From assembly GCA_027483885.1 (NCBI GenBank), contig JAIXTO010000214.1, positions 1 to 63,602 on the forward strand: a stretch of 63,602 nucleotides of DNA. Reading direction: 5' to 3'. Positions 55,752 to 63,602 of the stretch are shown here, piece after piece (the stretch's first letter is position 1; each line of letters begins with the position of its first letter). Position numbers and translations under genes: made by a program. The notes under the pieces were generated by a model that made no database searches, was not told the DNA's origin, and saw nothing but the letters and a program-made list of their open reading frames with translations. Source of the DNA: Rhizobiaceae bacterium. Its GTDB lineage: Bacteria; Pseudomonadota; Alphaproteobacteria; Rhizobiales; Rhizobiaceae.

Positions 55752-55875
55752 GAACAACCTCCTTTGTCTGTGACGGTCCGCGCCAAGCCCCGTGGGGCAG
55801 CGCGAATTCCACCTTTGCGGTCATGCTATCGGCTGAATCCGCCGTTTCCTTGACATAGGTCTATCCACAAAGATG

Positions 55876-55900
55876 GGAACGATCTCTTTCGCTTGCGGTT
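55876..55900 (+). promoter_or_regulatory. EcfG-type promoter of the proline-rich microprotein gene
   Basis: GGAAC (55876-55880), 16 bases, GGTT (55897-55900), 27 bases before the ATG at 55928. Confidence 0.65.
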
Positions 55901-55927
55901 CAACACATAAGCAATCAGGAGATCATC

Positions 55928-56083
55928 ATGCCCAATCCCCGCGATCCGAGCGAACAGCCGCCGATGCCCTCCCCCGTTTGGGCCCCCGAGCCGCCGATCA
56001 AGGAACCCGAACCGGACCATCTGCCGGACGAGACACCCTTGCCCAACCCGGATGAAAACAACGATCCGCCGGCACAGTTCTAA
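55928..56083 (+). CDS. Proline-rich 51-residue protein
   Basis: ATG with AGGAG seven bases upstream; stop at 56081. Composition is about one third proline, with acidic residues (repeats of the form PEPP, KEPEPD, NPDENNDPP). No hydrophobic core, so intrinsically disordered. Similar tiny proteins recur in rhizobial genomes without known function. The EcfG-type promoter immediately upstream makes it a likely stress protein and supports that it is translated. Confidence 0.65.
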   Translation: MPNPRDPSEQPPMPSPVWAPEPPIKEPEPDHLPDETPLPNPDENNDPPAQF

Positions 56084-56172
56084 CCATCCGGCGCCGGACA
56101 GACAGACGTCCCCATCAGGGAGCGCTCTTCACGAGCCTGACCCTCAAAGATCTGCAACTTGTCGCGCCCACT

Positions 56173-56197
56173 GGAACCGGCGTCGCGCAGGTGCGTT
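56173..56197 (+). promoter_or_regulatory. EcfG-type promoter of the phospholipase D gene
   Basis: GGAAC (56173-56177), 16 bases, CGTT (56194-56197), a full consensus match 27 bases before the GTG at 56224. Confidence 0.7.
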
Positions 56198-56223
56198 CTG
56201 TGACGAACAGAGGGATCCAGAAG

Positions 56224-57744
56224 GTGACGATCGTGGATGTGAGCACGCGCAGCGCAAACCAGACCCAGATGAGCCAAACGCATACGGAAAAGTCCGGTCT
56301 CATTATCCGCACCGGACGCAATGCCTGGCGAAAGGCGACCGCCAGCCGCGCCGCGTTTCTTGTGGATGGCGTTGCGTATTACCAGCGCCTGGCGCAGGTC
56401 CTGCGCAAGGCCGAAAAATCCATCTTCATCATTGGCTGGGATTTTAACCCGCATATCCGTCTCGACCCTCTGGTGGAGGGCAGCCCGACCCTCGGCGAAA
56501 TTCTGCGTGCGCAGGTGGAGGCGCATGAGGGGCTCATGGTGCGCATCCTCATCTGGGGCATGGGACCGATCTATTCCGGCAAGAGCCTGAAACTGTTCCG
56601 GAAAACCGGCTGGAACGACCATCCGCGCATCCGTCTGGAATTTGATTTTCACCATCCCGTTCGCGGCAGCCACCACCAGAAAATGGTGGCCGTGGACGAC
56701 AGCATCGCCTTCATCGGCGGCATCGACCTGACCGCACGTCGCTGGGACGACCGCAGGCACGCCATCCCCAATCCGCTGCGCTGCTCGCCGGATGGCACGT
56801 GTTATGGTCCCGTGCATGACCTGCAGGCGATCCTGGCTGGCGACGGCGCAATGCTTGTGGGCGACGGTGCCCGCAAGCGCTGGAAACGCGCAACCGGCGA
56901 AGTGCTTCACGCAGATCCCGGCAATCCCGATGCGCTCTGGCCGCAGGATCTTGCGCCTTCGCTCACCGATTGTCCGGTTGCGCTGGCACTGACCGAGCCG
57001 CTGTTGTGGAATGGCAGGCGTGGCCATCGCGAGGCCGTGCAGCTGACGCATGATGCGCTTCGGGCGGCACACCGGCACATCTATCTGGAATCACAATATC
57101 TTGCCTCGTTTACCGTTGCGCGCACACTGGCCGACCGGCTGCGCGAGCCGGACGGGCCGGAAATCGTCATTCTCGTGACGCGGGAATCGCACGGACTTCT
57201 GGAAAAGCTGACGATGGGCCACAACCGCAACCGGCTGATCCGCCGTCTGAAGCGGCTGGACCGCTATAATCGCCTGCGGGTGTTTTATGCCGTGACGCGC
57301 GATGGCGAGGGCCAGGAGACAGAAATCATCGTCCACTCCAAGCTGGTGGTGATCGACGACAGGTTCGTGCGCATCGGCTCGTCCAACCTCAACAACCGCT
57401 CGGAAGGGCTGGATACGGAATCCGATATTGCCTTCGAGCCCACCAGCGAGGAAGGCCGCCACGCCATCATGGCGCTGCGCGACGACCTGATTGCCGAGCA
57501 TCTGGATGCAAGCCCCGCCGAAATTTCTGCGTCTATCGCCGAGACCGGATCACTTATCCGCACGATAGAAACCTTCAACAGCAAGCCGCGCGGCCTCAGG
57601 CCCTTCGTGATCGATGCCAAGGGCGAGACCGAGTCGCTGATCGGCACATCGCTTGCCGATCCGCGCCGGCCGTTCTGGCCGTTCCGCCAGCTGAAGGTCG
57701 GCACCCGTTGGGCACTGTCACGCTTGACGCGCAGCTTCACCTGA
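56224..57744 (+). CDS. Phospholipase D-family protein (cardiolipin-synthase-like, ClsB/YbhO type)
   Basis: 506 residues from a GTG at 56224; the exact start is uncertain (GTG at 56191 lies upstream of the expected transcription start, ATG at 56269 is the first ATG). Two HKD motifs: HHQKMVAVDD (His near 151) and HSKLVVIDD (second half). No N-terminal helices, unlike ClsA, so nearer the ClsB/YbhO type. May make cardiolipin or remodel phospholipid. Converges with the YbhN-like gene (27-base overlap at the 3' ends). Confidence 0.85.
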   Translation: MTIVDVSTRSANQTQMSQTHTEKSGLIIRTGRNAWRKATASRAAFLVDGVAYYQRLAQVLRKAEKSIFIIGWDFNPHIRLDPLVEGSPTLGEILRAQVEAHEGLMVRILIWGMGPIYSGKSLKLFRKTGWNDHPRIRLEFDFHHPVRGSHHQKMVAVDDSIAFIGGIDLTARRWDDRRHAIPNPLRCSPDGTCYGPVHDLQAILAGDGAMLVGDGARKRWKRATGEVLHADPGNPDALWPQDLAPSLTDCPVALALTEPLLWNGRRGHREAVQLTHDALRAAHRHIYLESQYLASFTVARTLADRLREPDGPEIVILVTRESHGLLEKLTMGHNRNRLIRRLKRLDRYNRLRVFYAVTRDGEGQETEIIVHSKLVVIDDRFVRIGSSNLNNRSEGLDTESDIAFEPTSEEGRHAIMALRDDLIAEHLDASPAEISASIAETGSLIRTIETFNSKPRGLRPFVIDAKGETESLIGTSLADPRRPFWPFRQLKVGTRWALSRLTRSFT

Positions 57745-58665
57745 AGGAGTGGGCGCTGCCGGCAAACGGCGGAAATAAGCCTCGGAGATCAGGAAGACCG
57801 GCACGCCGATCAGCAGCGGAATGAAATAATAAAGCACGCGGAACGCCACCAGCGCGCCGATTGAGGCGCTGGCCGGCAGCAGTAGCAACATCGTGGCCTC
57901 CAACACGCCAAGCCCGCCCGGCACATGGCTCAGCATCGCGGCGATGGTGGCTGTCACGTAAGACGCGGCCACCTGCAGGTAACCGGCATCGGTGAAGGTT
58001 TTCAGCAACTGGTCGAGCGCGCCTGCGACACACCCGAAATTGACCGTGCCGACGGCAATCTGGGCCAGACACATCTTTGTCTCCGGCATGTCCATGCGAA
58101 ACGAGCGAAATTTCAGTGGTGGCCGGCCCCAGATGGAGCAGATGACGTAAGCGACCGGATAGGCAAGGAAGGCAAGCCCGACCCAGAACCGCGCTGTTGC
58201 ATCGAGATCAAGCAGGCTCTCCCCCGTTGGAGGCATGAAGAGAAGGGTGATGGCGGCAAGCATACTGAGGCCGAGAAGCACGGTTGCCCCGCAAAACAGG
58301 ATGACTTTTGCCACCTCATCGCCCGAGAGCCCCCATCGCGTATAGAAACGGTAACGGACGGCACCGCTCGAAAGCGCAGCACCTCCGACGTTGTGGCCAA
58401 TCGACAGCGCCGTGAACGAGGCAAGGGCCGCGCGGCGGAACGGTTGCGGCCGGCCGACATAACGAAGGGCCAGCCAGTCGAAGCCAGCGAGGCAGAGATA
58501 GGATGCGGCGACGAACAGCGAGGCTGTCAAAAGCCGCCAGGGCGGGATCATGGACAGCGAACTGCTGATATCCTCAAGGCTGTAGCGGCTGAGGCTTCGA
58601 TAGACCAGAACAGCGGCAATACAGATGATGGCGACAATGAGTATTCGAATGATCTGCCGCGTCAC
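57718..58665 (-). CDS. YbhN/LPG-synthase transmembrane-domain protein (UPF0104 family)
   Basis: 315 residues, seven to eight helices. The LPG_synthase_TM family is indicated by HNVGGAALSSGAVRYRFY and SHVPGGLGVLEATMLLLLP. In E. coli the same family member, YbhN, sits beside ClsB (YbhO) and YbhP; it may move or anchor lipid. Overlaps the 3' end of the phospholipase gene tail-to-tail and is divergent from the EEP gene. Confidence 0.88.
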   Translation of the reverse strand: MTRQIIRILIVAIICIAAVLVYRSLSRYSLEDISSSLSMIPPWRLLTASLFVAASYLCLAGFDWLALRYVGRPQPFRRAALASFTALSIGHNVGGAALSSGAVRYRFYTRWGLSGDEVAKVILFCGATVLLGLSMLAAITLLFMPPTGESLLDLDATARFWVGLAFLAYPVAYVICSIWGRPPLKFRSFRMDMPETKMCLAQIAVGTVNFGCVAGALDQLLKTFTDAGYLQVAASYVTATIAAMLSHVPGGLGVLEATMLLLLPASASIGALVAFRVLYYFIPLLIGVPVFLISEAYFRRLPAAPTPSGEAARQA

Positions 58666-58726
58666 GTCGGCTCCTTTTCAGGATATGATTTCGGCAGGCT
58701 TACCGAAGGACTGGTTTCAAGGTGAG

Positions 58727-58751
58727 GGAACGAAACGCGGGGTAAGGGGTT
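58727..58751 (+). promoter_or_regulatory. EcfG-type promoter of the EEP-family gene
   Basis: GGAAC (58727-58731), 16 bases, GGTT (58748-58751). The ATG at 58761 is nine bases on, so the leader would be only a few bases. Confidence 0.6.
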
Positions 58752-58760
58752 CCCTGCCTC

Positions 58761-59516
58761 ATGATTGAACCTCTCCCAGATACGGGCGCAGCGGAGCGCC
58801 GGACCATCCGCATTCTGAGTTACAACGTTCACAGTTGCGTGGGCACGGACCGAAGGCTCGATCCGGGGCGCGTGGCCGACATGATCGCGCAGATTTCTCC
58901 TGATATTATCGGCCTGCAGGAGCTGGATGTCGGGCGCAAACGCAGCGGCGGCATCGATCAGGCCGAAGCGATTGCAAGCCGCCTGAAGATGGATTTCCAG
59001 TTTCACCCGGCGCTCAGCGTCGAGGAGGAGCGTTATGGGGATGCGCTCTTGACCGCGTTTCCGATGCGCCTTCGCCGCGCCGGCGCGCTTGCCTCGATTG
59101 GGGAACCGCGCGGTGCGCTCTGGGCGGAGATCAGCGTGAACGGCCATGCCGTGCAGGTGTTCAACACCCATCTTGGCCTGTTGCGCCGTGACAGGCTGCG
59201 CCAGGCGCAGGAACTGGTGGGAAAAGACTGGCTCGATCATGCGGATGCGCGCGAAAAACCGACCATCCTCATCGGCGATTTCAACTCGATTCCATCTTCT
59301 GCGCCGTACCGGACACTTGCGGCCCGAATGCAGGACGTGCGCCAGCATGCAGGCGGTCTTGCTGCGCCGACCTTTCCCGCCCGCTTTCCGCTTTTGCGGC
59401 TCGACCACATCTTCGTCTCGGGCGGGCCGAGGATTTTGGCCTCTGAAGCGGTGAAATATCCGCTCGCCCGTCGTGCCTCGGACCATCTTCCGCTGGTGGC
59501 CACGGTCGAAATCTGA
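58761..59516 (+). CDS. Endonuclease/exonuclease/phosphatase family protein (YbhP-like)
   Basis: 251 residues. EEP fold with metal and catalytic residues in LSYNVHSC, IGLQELDVG (Glu), FNTHLGLL, IGDFNSIPSS and SDHLPLVA (Asp-His). Could hydrolyse phosphodiesters in DNA or lipid head groups; its neighbours ClsB-like and YbhN-like favour a lipid role. No signal peptide. Confidence 0.88.
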   Translation: MIEPLPDTGAAERRTIRILSYNVHSCVGTDRRLDPGRVADMIAQISPDIIGLQELDVGRKRSGGIDQAEAIASRLKMDFQFHPALSVEEERYGDALLTAFPMRLRRAGALASIGEPRGALWAEISVNGHAVQVFNTHLGLLRRDRLRQAQELVGKDWLDHADAREKPTILIGDFNSIPSSAPYRTLAARMQDVRQHAGGLAAPTFPARFPLLRLDHIFVSGGPRILASEAVKYPLARRASDHLPLVATVEI

Positions 59517-59679
59517 CGCGGGGCAGGCAGCGGCCATCCAGGCTGCGGCTCCGCTGGAACTTTTGTCGCAGGCTGCCGGTTGACGAGCGGCTCAGTGCAA
59601 GCCGGTTGCCGCCGACGGCCTATGACGCGCAGGGCACTATACGACCGGGACCCTGGCGCATTTTATGGGTGTGACACTT

Positions 59680-59705
59680 TGCCTGCGGTGATAGGCTGCC
59701 TGCGG
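59680..59705. repeat. Short direct repeat upstream of cioA
   Basis: TGCCTGCGG occurs at 59680-59688 and again at 59697-59705, a 17-base period. This could be a pair of regulator half-sites on one face of the helix, ahead of the bd-type oxidase genes, or chance. Confidence 0.3.
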
Positions 59706-59799
59706 CAACGCCACACATTGTGCATTGCAGCAGATGCCACGAGACTGCCTTTACCAGCGCCCCGCAGCCACGGGGTCGGACAAAGAGCGAGTGCCCCCC

Positions 59800-61239
59800 A
59801 TGTTTGACAATTTCGATGCCATGATACTGGCGCGAATACAGTTCGCCTTCACCGTTTCCTTCCACATCATTTTTCCCGCCTTCTCCATCGGGCTTGCAAG
59901 TTATCTTGCCGTGCTGGAAGGCCTGCACCTGTGGACGAAGAAACCCGTCTACATCGAGCTGTTCGATTTCTGGAAAACCATCTTCGCGCTTGCCTTCGGC
60001 ATGGGCGTGGTCTCCGGCATCGTGATGGCATACCAGTTCGGGACGAACTGGAGCGTGTTTTCCGACAAGGCAGGCCCGGTCATCGGGCCGCTGATGGCCT
60101 ACGAAGTTCTGTCAGCGTTTTTCCTCGAAGCCGGTTTTCTCGGCGTCATGCTGTTCGGGCGCAAGCGCGTCGGGCCTGCACTGCATTTTTTCGCAACGTT
60201 GATGGTGGCGTTTGGCACCCTGATGTCGGCGACATGGATACTCTCGGTCAATTCCTGGATGCAGACGCCGGCGGGTTTTGCCATCAACGATGTCGGCCAG
60301 TTCGTGCCGACGAACTGGTGGGAAGTGATCTTCAATCCGTCCTTCCCCTATCGCTTCGTCCACATGGTGCTGGCGGCCTATCTCACCACGGCACTCGTCG
60401 TCGGTGCGGTTGGCGGATATCACCTGCTGCGTCGTACCGCGCCGCTTCGTGCCGGCACGATGTTTTCCATGGCAATGGGCATGATTTCGGTCGTCGCGCC
60501 GCTGCAGATTTTTGCGGGCGACGAGCATGGCCTCAACACGCTGGAGCACCAGCCGGTGAAGGTGATGGCCATGGAAGGCCATTACGACAGCCATCCGGAG
60601 GGTGCGCCTCTCATCCTGTTCGGCATTCCGAACCCGGCAGAAAAGCGCATTGATTACGCCGTTGAGATCCCGAAGCTTTCCAGCCTGATCCTGAAACACG
60701 ATCTCAACGCACCGCTTGCAGGCCTCGATGCGGTGCCGGATGAGCTGGAGCCGCCGGTGACCGTCGTCTTCTGGTCGTTCCGTGTCATGGTGGGGCTTGG
60801 CTTTGCCATGCTGGGGCTTGGGCTCTGGAGCCTTTACTGTCGCTTCCGTCACACGCTCTACCAGAGCAGCTGGCTGCATCGTCTCGCTGTCGTCATGGGG
60901 CCGGCCGGTTTTGTCGCCGTGCTTGCCGGCTGGATTACCACGGAGGTCGGCCGCCAACCCTACACGGTTTATGGCCAGCTTTTGACGGCGCATTCGCTGT
61001 CCCCGGTCTCGGCACCTGCCGTTGCCGCCTCGCTTATCGCCTTCGTCATCGTCTACTTTCTCGTCTTTGGCGCCGGTACGTTTTACATCCTGCGCCTGAT
61101 GGGGCGGCTGCCACGCGATCCCGACGACCATCTCGGCCAGGGACCCATCCGCACCGCCGGCATCACACCTGCCTCCGGCCTTGCCGAACAGCACGCCGCC
61201 CATTCAGCCTCGCACGGAGGTGCCCGTCATGGCGCTTGA
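59800..61239 (+). CDS. cioA: Cyanide-insensitive (bd-type) quinol oxidase subunit I
   Basis: 479 residues from the ATG at 59800; earlier frame has no recognisable protein. Nine helices; haem ligands His near 20 (TVSFHIIFP), His186-type and Met393-type; quinol site in the Q-loop (AGDEHGLNTLEHQPVKVMAMEGHY; the GRQPYTVYG element after it). Q-loop is short, as in CioA rather than E. coli CydA (522 residues). Oxidises ubiquinol and reduces O2 without pumping; tolerates cyanide and low oxygen. Confidence 0.93.
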   Translation: MFDNFDAMILARIQFAFTVSFHIIFPAFSIGLASYLAVLEGLHLWTKKPVYIELFDFWKTIFALAFGMGVVSGIVMAYQFGTNWSVFSDKAGPVIGPLMAYEVLSAFFLEAGFLGVMLFGRKRVGPALHFFATLMVAFGTLMSATWILSVNSWMQTPAGFAINDVGQFVPTNWWEVIFNPSFPYRFVHMVLAAYLTTALVVGAVGGYHLLRRTAPLRAGTMFSMAMGMISVVAPLQIFAGDEHGLNTLEHQPVKVMAMEGHYDSHPEGAPLILFGIPNPAEKRIDYAVEIPKLSSLILKHDLNAPLAGLDAVPDELEPPVTVVFWSFRVMVGLGFAMLGLGLWSLYCRFRHTLYQSSWLHRLAVVMGPAGFVAVLAGWITTEVGRQPYTVYGQLLTAHSLSPVSAPAVAASLIAFVIVYFLVFGAGTFYILRLMGRLPRDPDDHLGQGPIRTAGITPASGLAEQHAAHSASHGGARHGA

Positions 61240-62233
61240 TCTTCCTTTCATCTGGGCCGCCATCATTGCCTTTGCCGTGCTCGCCTATGTGGTGCTCGAC
61301 GGGTTCGATCTCGGCGTCGGCATCCTCTTTCCGTTCTTTGACAAGAAGCATGACCGCGACGTGATGATGAATTCCGTGGCGCCCGTCTGGGATGGCAACG
61401 AGACCTGGCTGGTGCTGGGCGGTGGTGGGCTGCTGGCTGTGTTTCCTCTGGCCTATGCCACCATTCTGCCCGCACTTTACGCACCCTTGATCGCCATGCT
61501 GCTGGCGCTGATCTTCCGCGGCGTGGCGTTTGAATACCGTTGGCGCACGAAACGGGCCGAGCGGCTGTGGGACGGGGCTTTTGCCGGTGGCTCCATCGTC
61601 GCTTCCTTCTGTCAGGGCGTGGCGCTTGGTGCCCTCGTGCAGGGTATCCCGGTTGCAAACCGCGCCTATGCCGGCGGCTGGTGGGACTGGCTGACGCCGT
61701 TTTCCATCGCAACAGGCTTTGCCGTCCTCGTCGGTTATGCGCTCTTGGGCGCCACCTGGCTGGTGATGCGCACGACGGGGGACCTTGCCGATCGCGCCCG
61801 CCGGTTTGCCTTTGCAACCGCCATCCTAACGGTCGTGGCCATGGCGAGCGTCAGCCTGTGGACACCCTTCCTCAAGCCGGAATATCTCGACCGCTGGTTC
61901 CGTTATCCGACCGCGATCTTCAGTGTGATTGTTCCGTTGCTGGTCATCGGCTGCCTGTTCGTCCTCCTGAACGGCCTGAAGACCAAGCACGACAGCCGCC
62001 CGTTCATTGCAGCGCTTGGCCTTTTCGTGCTCGCCTATATCGGCATCGGCATCAGCTTTTATCCCTATATCGTGCCAACATCCGTGACGATCTGGGAGGC
62101 GGCGGGGCCAGACGAGAGCCTTGCCTTCCTGCTGGTCGGCGCTGCGGTTCTGGTGCCGCTCATCCTTGCCTACACCGCCTATGCCTACTGGGTGTTTCGC
62201 GGCAAGATCGATCCGGAAGAGGGATATCACTGA
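61229..62233 (+). CDS. cioB: Cyanide-insensitive (bd-type) quinol oxidase subunit II
   Basis: 334 residues from the ATG at 61229 (GGAGGTG about nine bases upstream), overlapping the cioA stop by 11 bases. Eight helices, with VVLDGFDLGVGILFPF and PVWDGNETWLVLGGGGLLAVFP of CydB. Partner of CioA, supports quinol binding and assembly. Confidence 0.95.
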   Translation: MALDLPFIWAAIIAFAVLAYVVLDGFDLGVGILFPFFDKKHDRDVMMNSVAPVWDGNETWLVLGGGGLLAVFPLAYATILPALYAPLIAMLLALIFRGVAFEYRWRTKRAERLWDGAFAGGSIVASFCQGVALGALVQGIPVANRAYAGGWWDWLTPFSIATGFAVLVGYALLGATWLVMRTTGDLADRARRFAFATAILTVVAMASVSLWTPFLKPEYLDRWFRYPTAIFSVIVPLLVIGCLFVLLNGLKTKHDSRPFIAALGLFVLAYIGIGISFYPYIVPTSVTIWEAAGPDESLAFLLVGAAVLVPLILAYTAYAYWVFRGKIDPEEGYH

Positions 62234-62343
62234 TGGCATCGAGGATGGCCAAGCAGATCGCCTGGTTCATCGGGCTCTGGGTCGCCGGCGTTCTCGCCGT
62301 GGGCGTCGTCGGGCTTATCATCAAGCTCTGGCTTGGCACCTGA
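62233..62343 (+). CDS. CydX/DUF2474-type microsubunit of the bd oxidase
   Basis: 36 residues; the ATG overlaps the cioB stop (TGATG), so it is translationally coupled. N-terminal basic/amphipathic part (MASRMAKQIAWF) and one helix (IGLWVAGVLAVGVVGLIIKLWLG). Small single-span proteins at this position stabilise bd oxidases (CydX/CbdX, or DUF2474 in the cyanide-insensitive branch). Confidence 0.8.
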   Translation: MASRMAKQIAWFIGLWVAGVLAVGVVGLIIKLWLGT

Positions 62344-62352
62344 CGGCCCGGA

Positions 62353-62379
62353 CACACGGCGGACCGTTACCGCCGTGTG
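62353..62379. terminator. Hairpin between the bd oxidase operon and the XRE-cupin gene
   Basis: CACACGGCGG and CCGCCGTGTG form a 10-base stem around seven bases, next to the end of the oxidase operon and overlapping the last codons of the converging gene. Confidence 0.55.
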
Positions 62380-62957
62380 AGCGCCACCAGATACCGTGCG
62401 GGTTCCTTGCCCGGATTGAAGAAAACGCAAGCGCTTGGCGCACCAAGCTCCAGACAGTCACCGGGCGCCAAATGGTGGAGCGCTTCGCCCTCCTGAAAAT
62501 CGAGCTGGCCTGAGATCAGCCAGATCTGCTGGCGCTGGAAGGCGAAGGCCGAGGCCGGATAGGGAATGCGCACGCCGGCCGGCAGCGTCACATCGATCAG
62601 CTCCAGAAGTCCGCCATTGGGCAGCGAGACCGCCCGGCGCGTATAACCTGTTTCAGGGTCGGTCCAGACCGGCTGTTCGACGGCCCGCGACAGGCGGTCA
62701 CCGGCGCGCTCGGCAAGCGCCAGAAGCACTGAAAGCGGCAGGCCAAAGGCGCCGGACAGGCGGCCGAGAACGGTCGCCGTCGGGCTCGCCTCGGATCGTT
62801 CGATCTTGCTGATCATCGCCTTGGAGACGCCGGAACGTTCGGCGAGATCGGACAGCGACCAGCCGCGATTTTCCCGCTCCAGCCGCAGGCGCGCGGCAAT
62901 CGCTTCGCCGCTTAAAGTCTGCGGGCCGGGAGCCCCTCGATTATCCGCGCCGTCCAT
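62367..62957 (-). CDS. XRE-family regulator with C-terminal cupin domain
   Basis: 196 residues. Helix-turn-helix at about 20-76 (GWSLSDLAERSGVSKAMISKIER) and a small cupin domain to the end (LPAGVRIPYPASAF; FQEGEALHHLAPGDCLELG). Such regulators often sense a small ligand through the cupin. It is divergent from the monooxygenase gene at 63061, and a dyad lies between them. Confidence 0.88.
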   Translation of the reverse strand: MDGADNRGAPGPQTLSGEAIAARLRLERENRGWSLSDLAERSGVSKAMISKIERSEASPTATVLGRLSGAFGLPLSVLLALAERAGDRLSRAVEQPVWTDPETGYTRRAVSLPNGGLLELIDVTLPAGVRIPYPASAFAFQRQQIWLISGQLDFQEGEALHHLAPGDCLELGAPSACVFFNPGKEPARYLVALTRR

Positions 62958-62975
62958 GCTTGCATTTCCTCAAAA

Positions 62976-62995
62976 TCGTCTCCTATAGTAGACGA
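62976..62995. promoter_or_regulatory. Candidate operator between the XRE-cupin and monooxygenase genes
   Basis: TCGTCT and AGACGA form a dyad with an eight-base spacer, 19 bases upstream of the regulator start. A related half-site (CCTATA...AGAC) recurs about 25 bases further on. Confidence 0.4.
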
Positions 62996-63060
62996 AAGCA
63001 ACCCTATACGAAACAGACAATGGGCTGCAATCATTTAACCGGGAAAACCGGAGGGGAACA

Positions 63061-63602
63061 ATGCGCGAAATCCGCTTCAATGCCTTCGACATGAATACGG
63101 TCGGCCATATCCAGCACGGCCTGTGGCGGCATCCGCGCGACCAGTCGCACCGCTATAACGACATCACCTACTGGATGGATACGGCGAGGCGGCTGGAGGC
63201 CGGCCTGTTCGACGGGATCTTTTTTGCCGATGTTTCCGGGGTCTATGACGTGCTGGGCGGCAGCCCGGATGCGGCAATCCGCGGCGCGGTGCAGGTGCCC
63301 GTCAACGACCCGATGATGCTGGTGCCGGCCATGGCCGCCGTCACCACGCATCTCGGTTTCGGCGTGACGGCAAACCTTACCTACGAGCCGCCCTTCCTGT
63401 TTGCCCGGCGCATGTCGACGCTCGATCACCTGACGCAGGGGCGTATCGGCTGGAACATCGTCACCGGTTATCTCGACAGCGCCGCCCGCGCCAATGGCCT
63501 TGAGGGCCAGATGGCGCATGACGATCGCTACGATCTCGCCGACGAATACATGGAAGTCGTCTACAAGCTCTGGGAGGGAAGCTGGGAGGATGCAGCCGTC
63601 GT
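63061..63602 (+). CDS. LLM-class flavin-dependent monooxygenase, truncated at window edge
   Basis: 180 codons are present and the 3' end is cut off (family about 430-450 residues). NtaA/SnaA/DszA subfamily of luciferase-like monooxygenases: MREIRFNAFDMNTVGHIQHGLWRHP in parts FNAFDMN and HGLWRHP, then ARRLEAGLFDGIFFAD and RIGWNIVTGYLDSAARANG. Needs FMNH2 from a reductase; could act on chelators or sulfur compounds. Divergent from the XRE-cupin gene. GGAGG lies about seven bases upstream. Confidence 0.9.
   Translation, partial: MREIRFNAFDMNTVGHIQHGLWRHPRDQSHRYNDITYWMDTARRLEAGLFDGIFFADVSGVYDVLGGSPDAAIRGAVQVPVNDPMMLVPAMAAVTTHLGFGVTANLTYEPPFLFARRMSTLDHLTQGRIGWNIVTGYLDSAARANGLEGQMAHDDRYDLADEYMEVVYKLWEGSWEDAAV

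Overview
The window is chromosome-like DNA of an alphaproteobacterium, most likely a member of the Rhizobiaceae (Agrobacterium/Rhizobium group). The grounds are high-GC coding on both strands, typical rhizobial gene families (HWE/HRXXN histidine kinase, an EcfG-like sigma factor, TctCBA/DctBD, a fused cytochrome oxidase subunit I/III, small DUF892/DUF2934/DUF2188 stress proteins) and many GGAAC-N16/17-(C/G/A)GTT promoter boxes of the alphaproteobacterial general stress response. I see no rRNA, tRNA, CRISPR array, transposase or phage gene. Both ends cut a gene: a peptide-binding protein on the left and a flavin-dependent monooxygenase on the right.

Layout. 1-8.8 kb (minus strand): peptide uptake block with dipeptidase, substrate-binding protein, two permeases, two ATPases, a LysR regulator and a second, truncated binding protein. 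8.9-13.4 kb: phosphoribosyltransferase and LysR regulator divergent from glutaryl-CoA dehydrogenase, then an aldehyde dehydrogenase, suggesting lysine/glutarate catabolism. 13.5-14.6 kb: AlkD-like DNA repair protein. 14.6-18.4 kb: sulfate/thiosulfate ABC importer cysP-T-W-A. 18.7-23.6 kb: RND efflux operon with its TetR regulator.

23.7-36.3 kb is a stress island: hybrid histidine kinase, BON protein, PQQ glucose dehydrogenase, EcfG-like ECF sigma factor, small stress proteins, a 58-residue NepR-like anti-sigma candidate, ferritin-like DUF892 protein, glycogen synthase and debranching enzyme. 36.5-42.2 kb: alternative aa3-type oxidase operon (subunit II with cytochrome c domain, subunit I/III fusion, small membrane protein, CtaG, tri-heme cytochrome c). 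42.4-46.7 kb: more stress genes (DJ-1/PfpI protein, topoisomerase IB, HRXXN kinase, small hydrophilic protein). 46.9-54.7 kb: LacI regulator and a TctCBA importer with a DctB/DctD-like two-component system. 54.9-59.5 kb: small stress proteins, a second DUF892 protein and a phospholipase D / YbhN-like / endonuclease-phosphatase trio resembling E. coli ybhNOP. 59.8-62.3 kb: cyanide-insensitive bd-type quinol oxidase with a 36-residue accessory subunit. 62.4-63.6 kb: XRE-cupin regulator and the start of a monooxygenase.

The main new observation is the linkage. I found by eye about fifteen EcfG-type promoter boxes, each correctly oriented and placed shortly upstream of a gene. They include divergent pairs at the sigma factor itself, at the DUF2188/DUF2934 pair and at the oxidase/PfpI pair. 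The sigma factor, NepR-like microprotein, HRXXN kinase and many candidate target genes lie within about 35 kb, but no PhyR is present. I read this as a clustered general-stress regulon, possibly a second (paralogous) EcfG module. The promoter boxes are direct sequence observations; their use by this sigma factor is inference.
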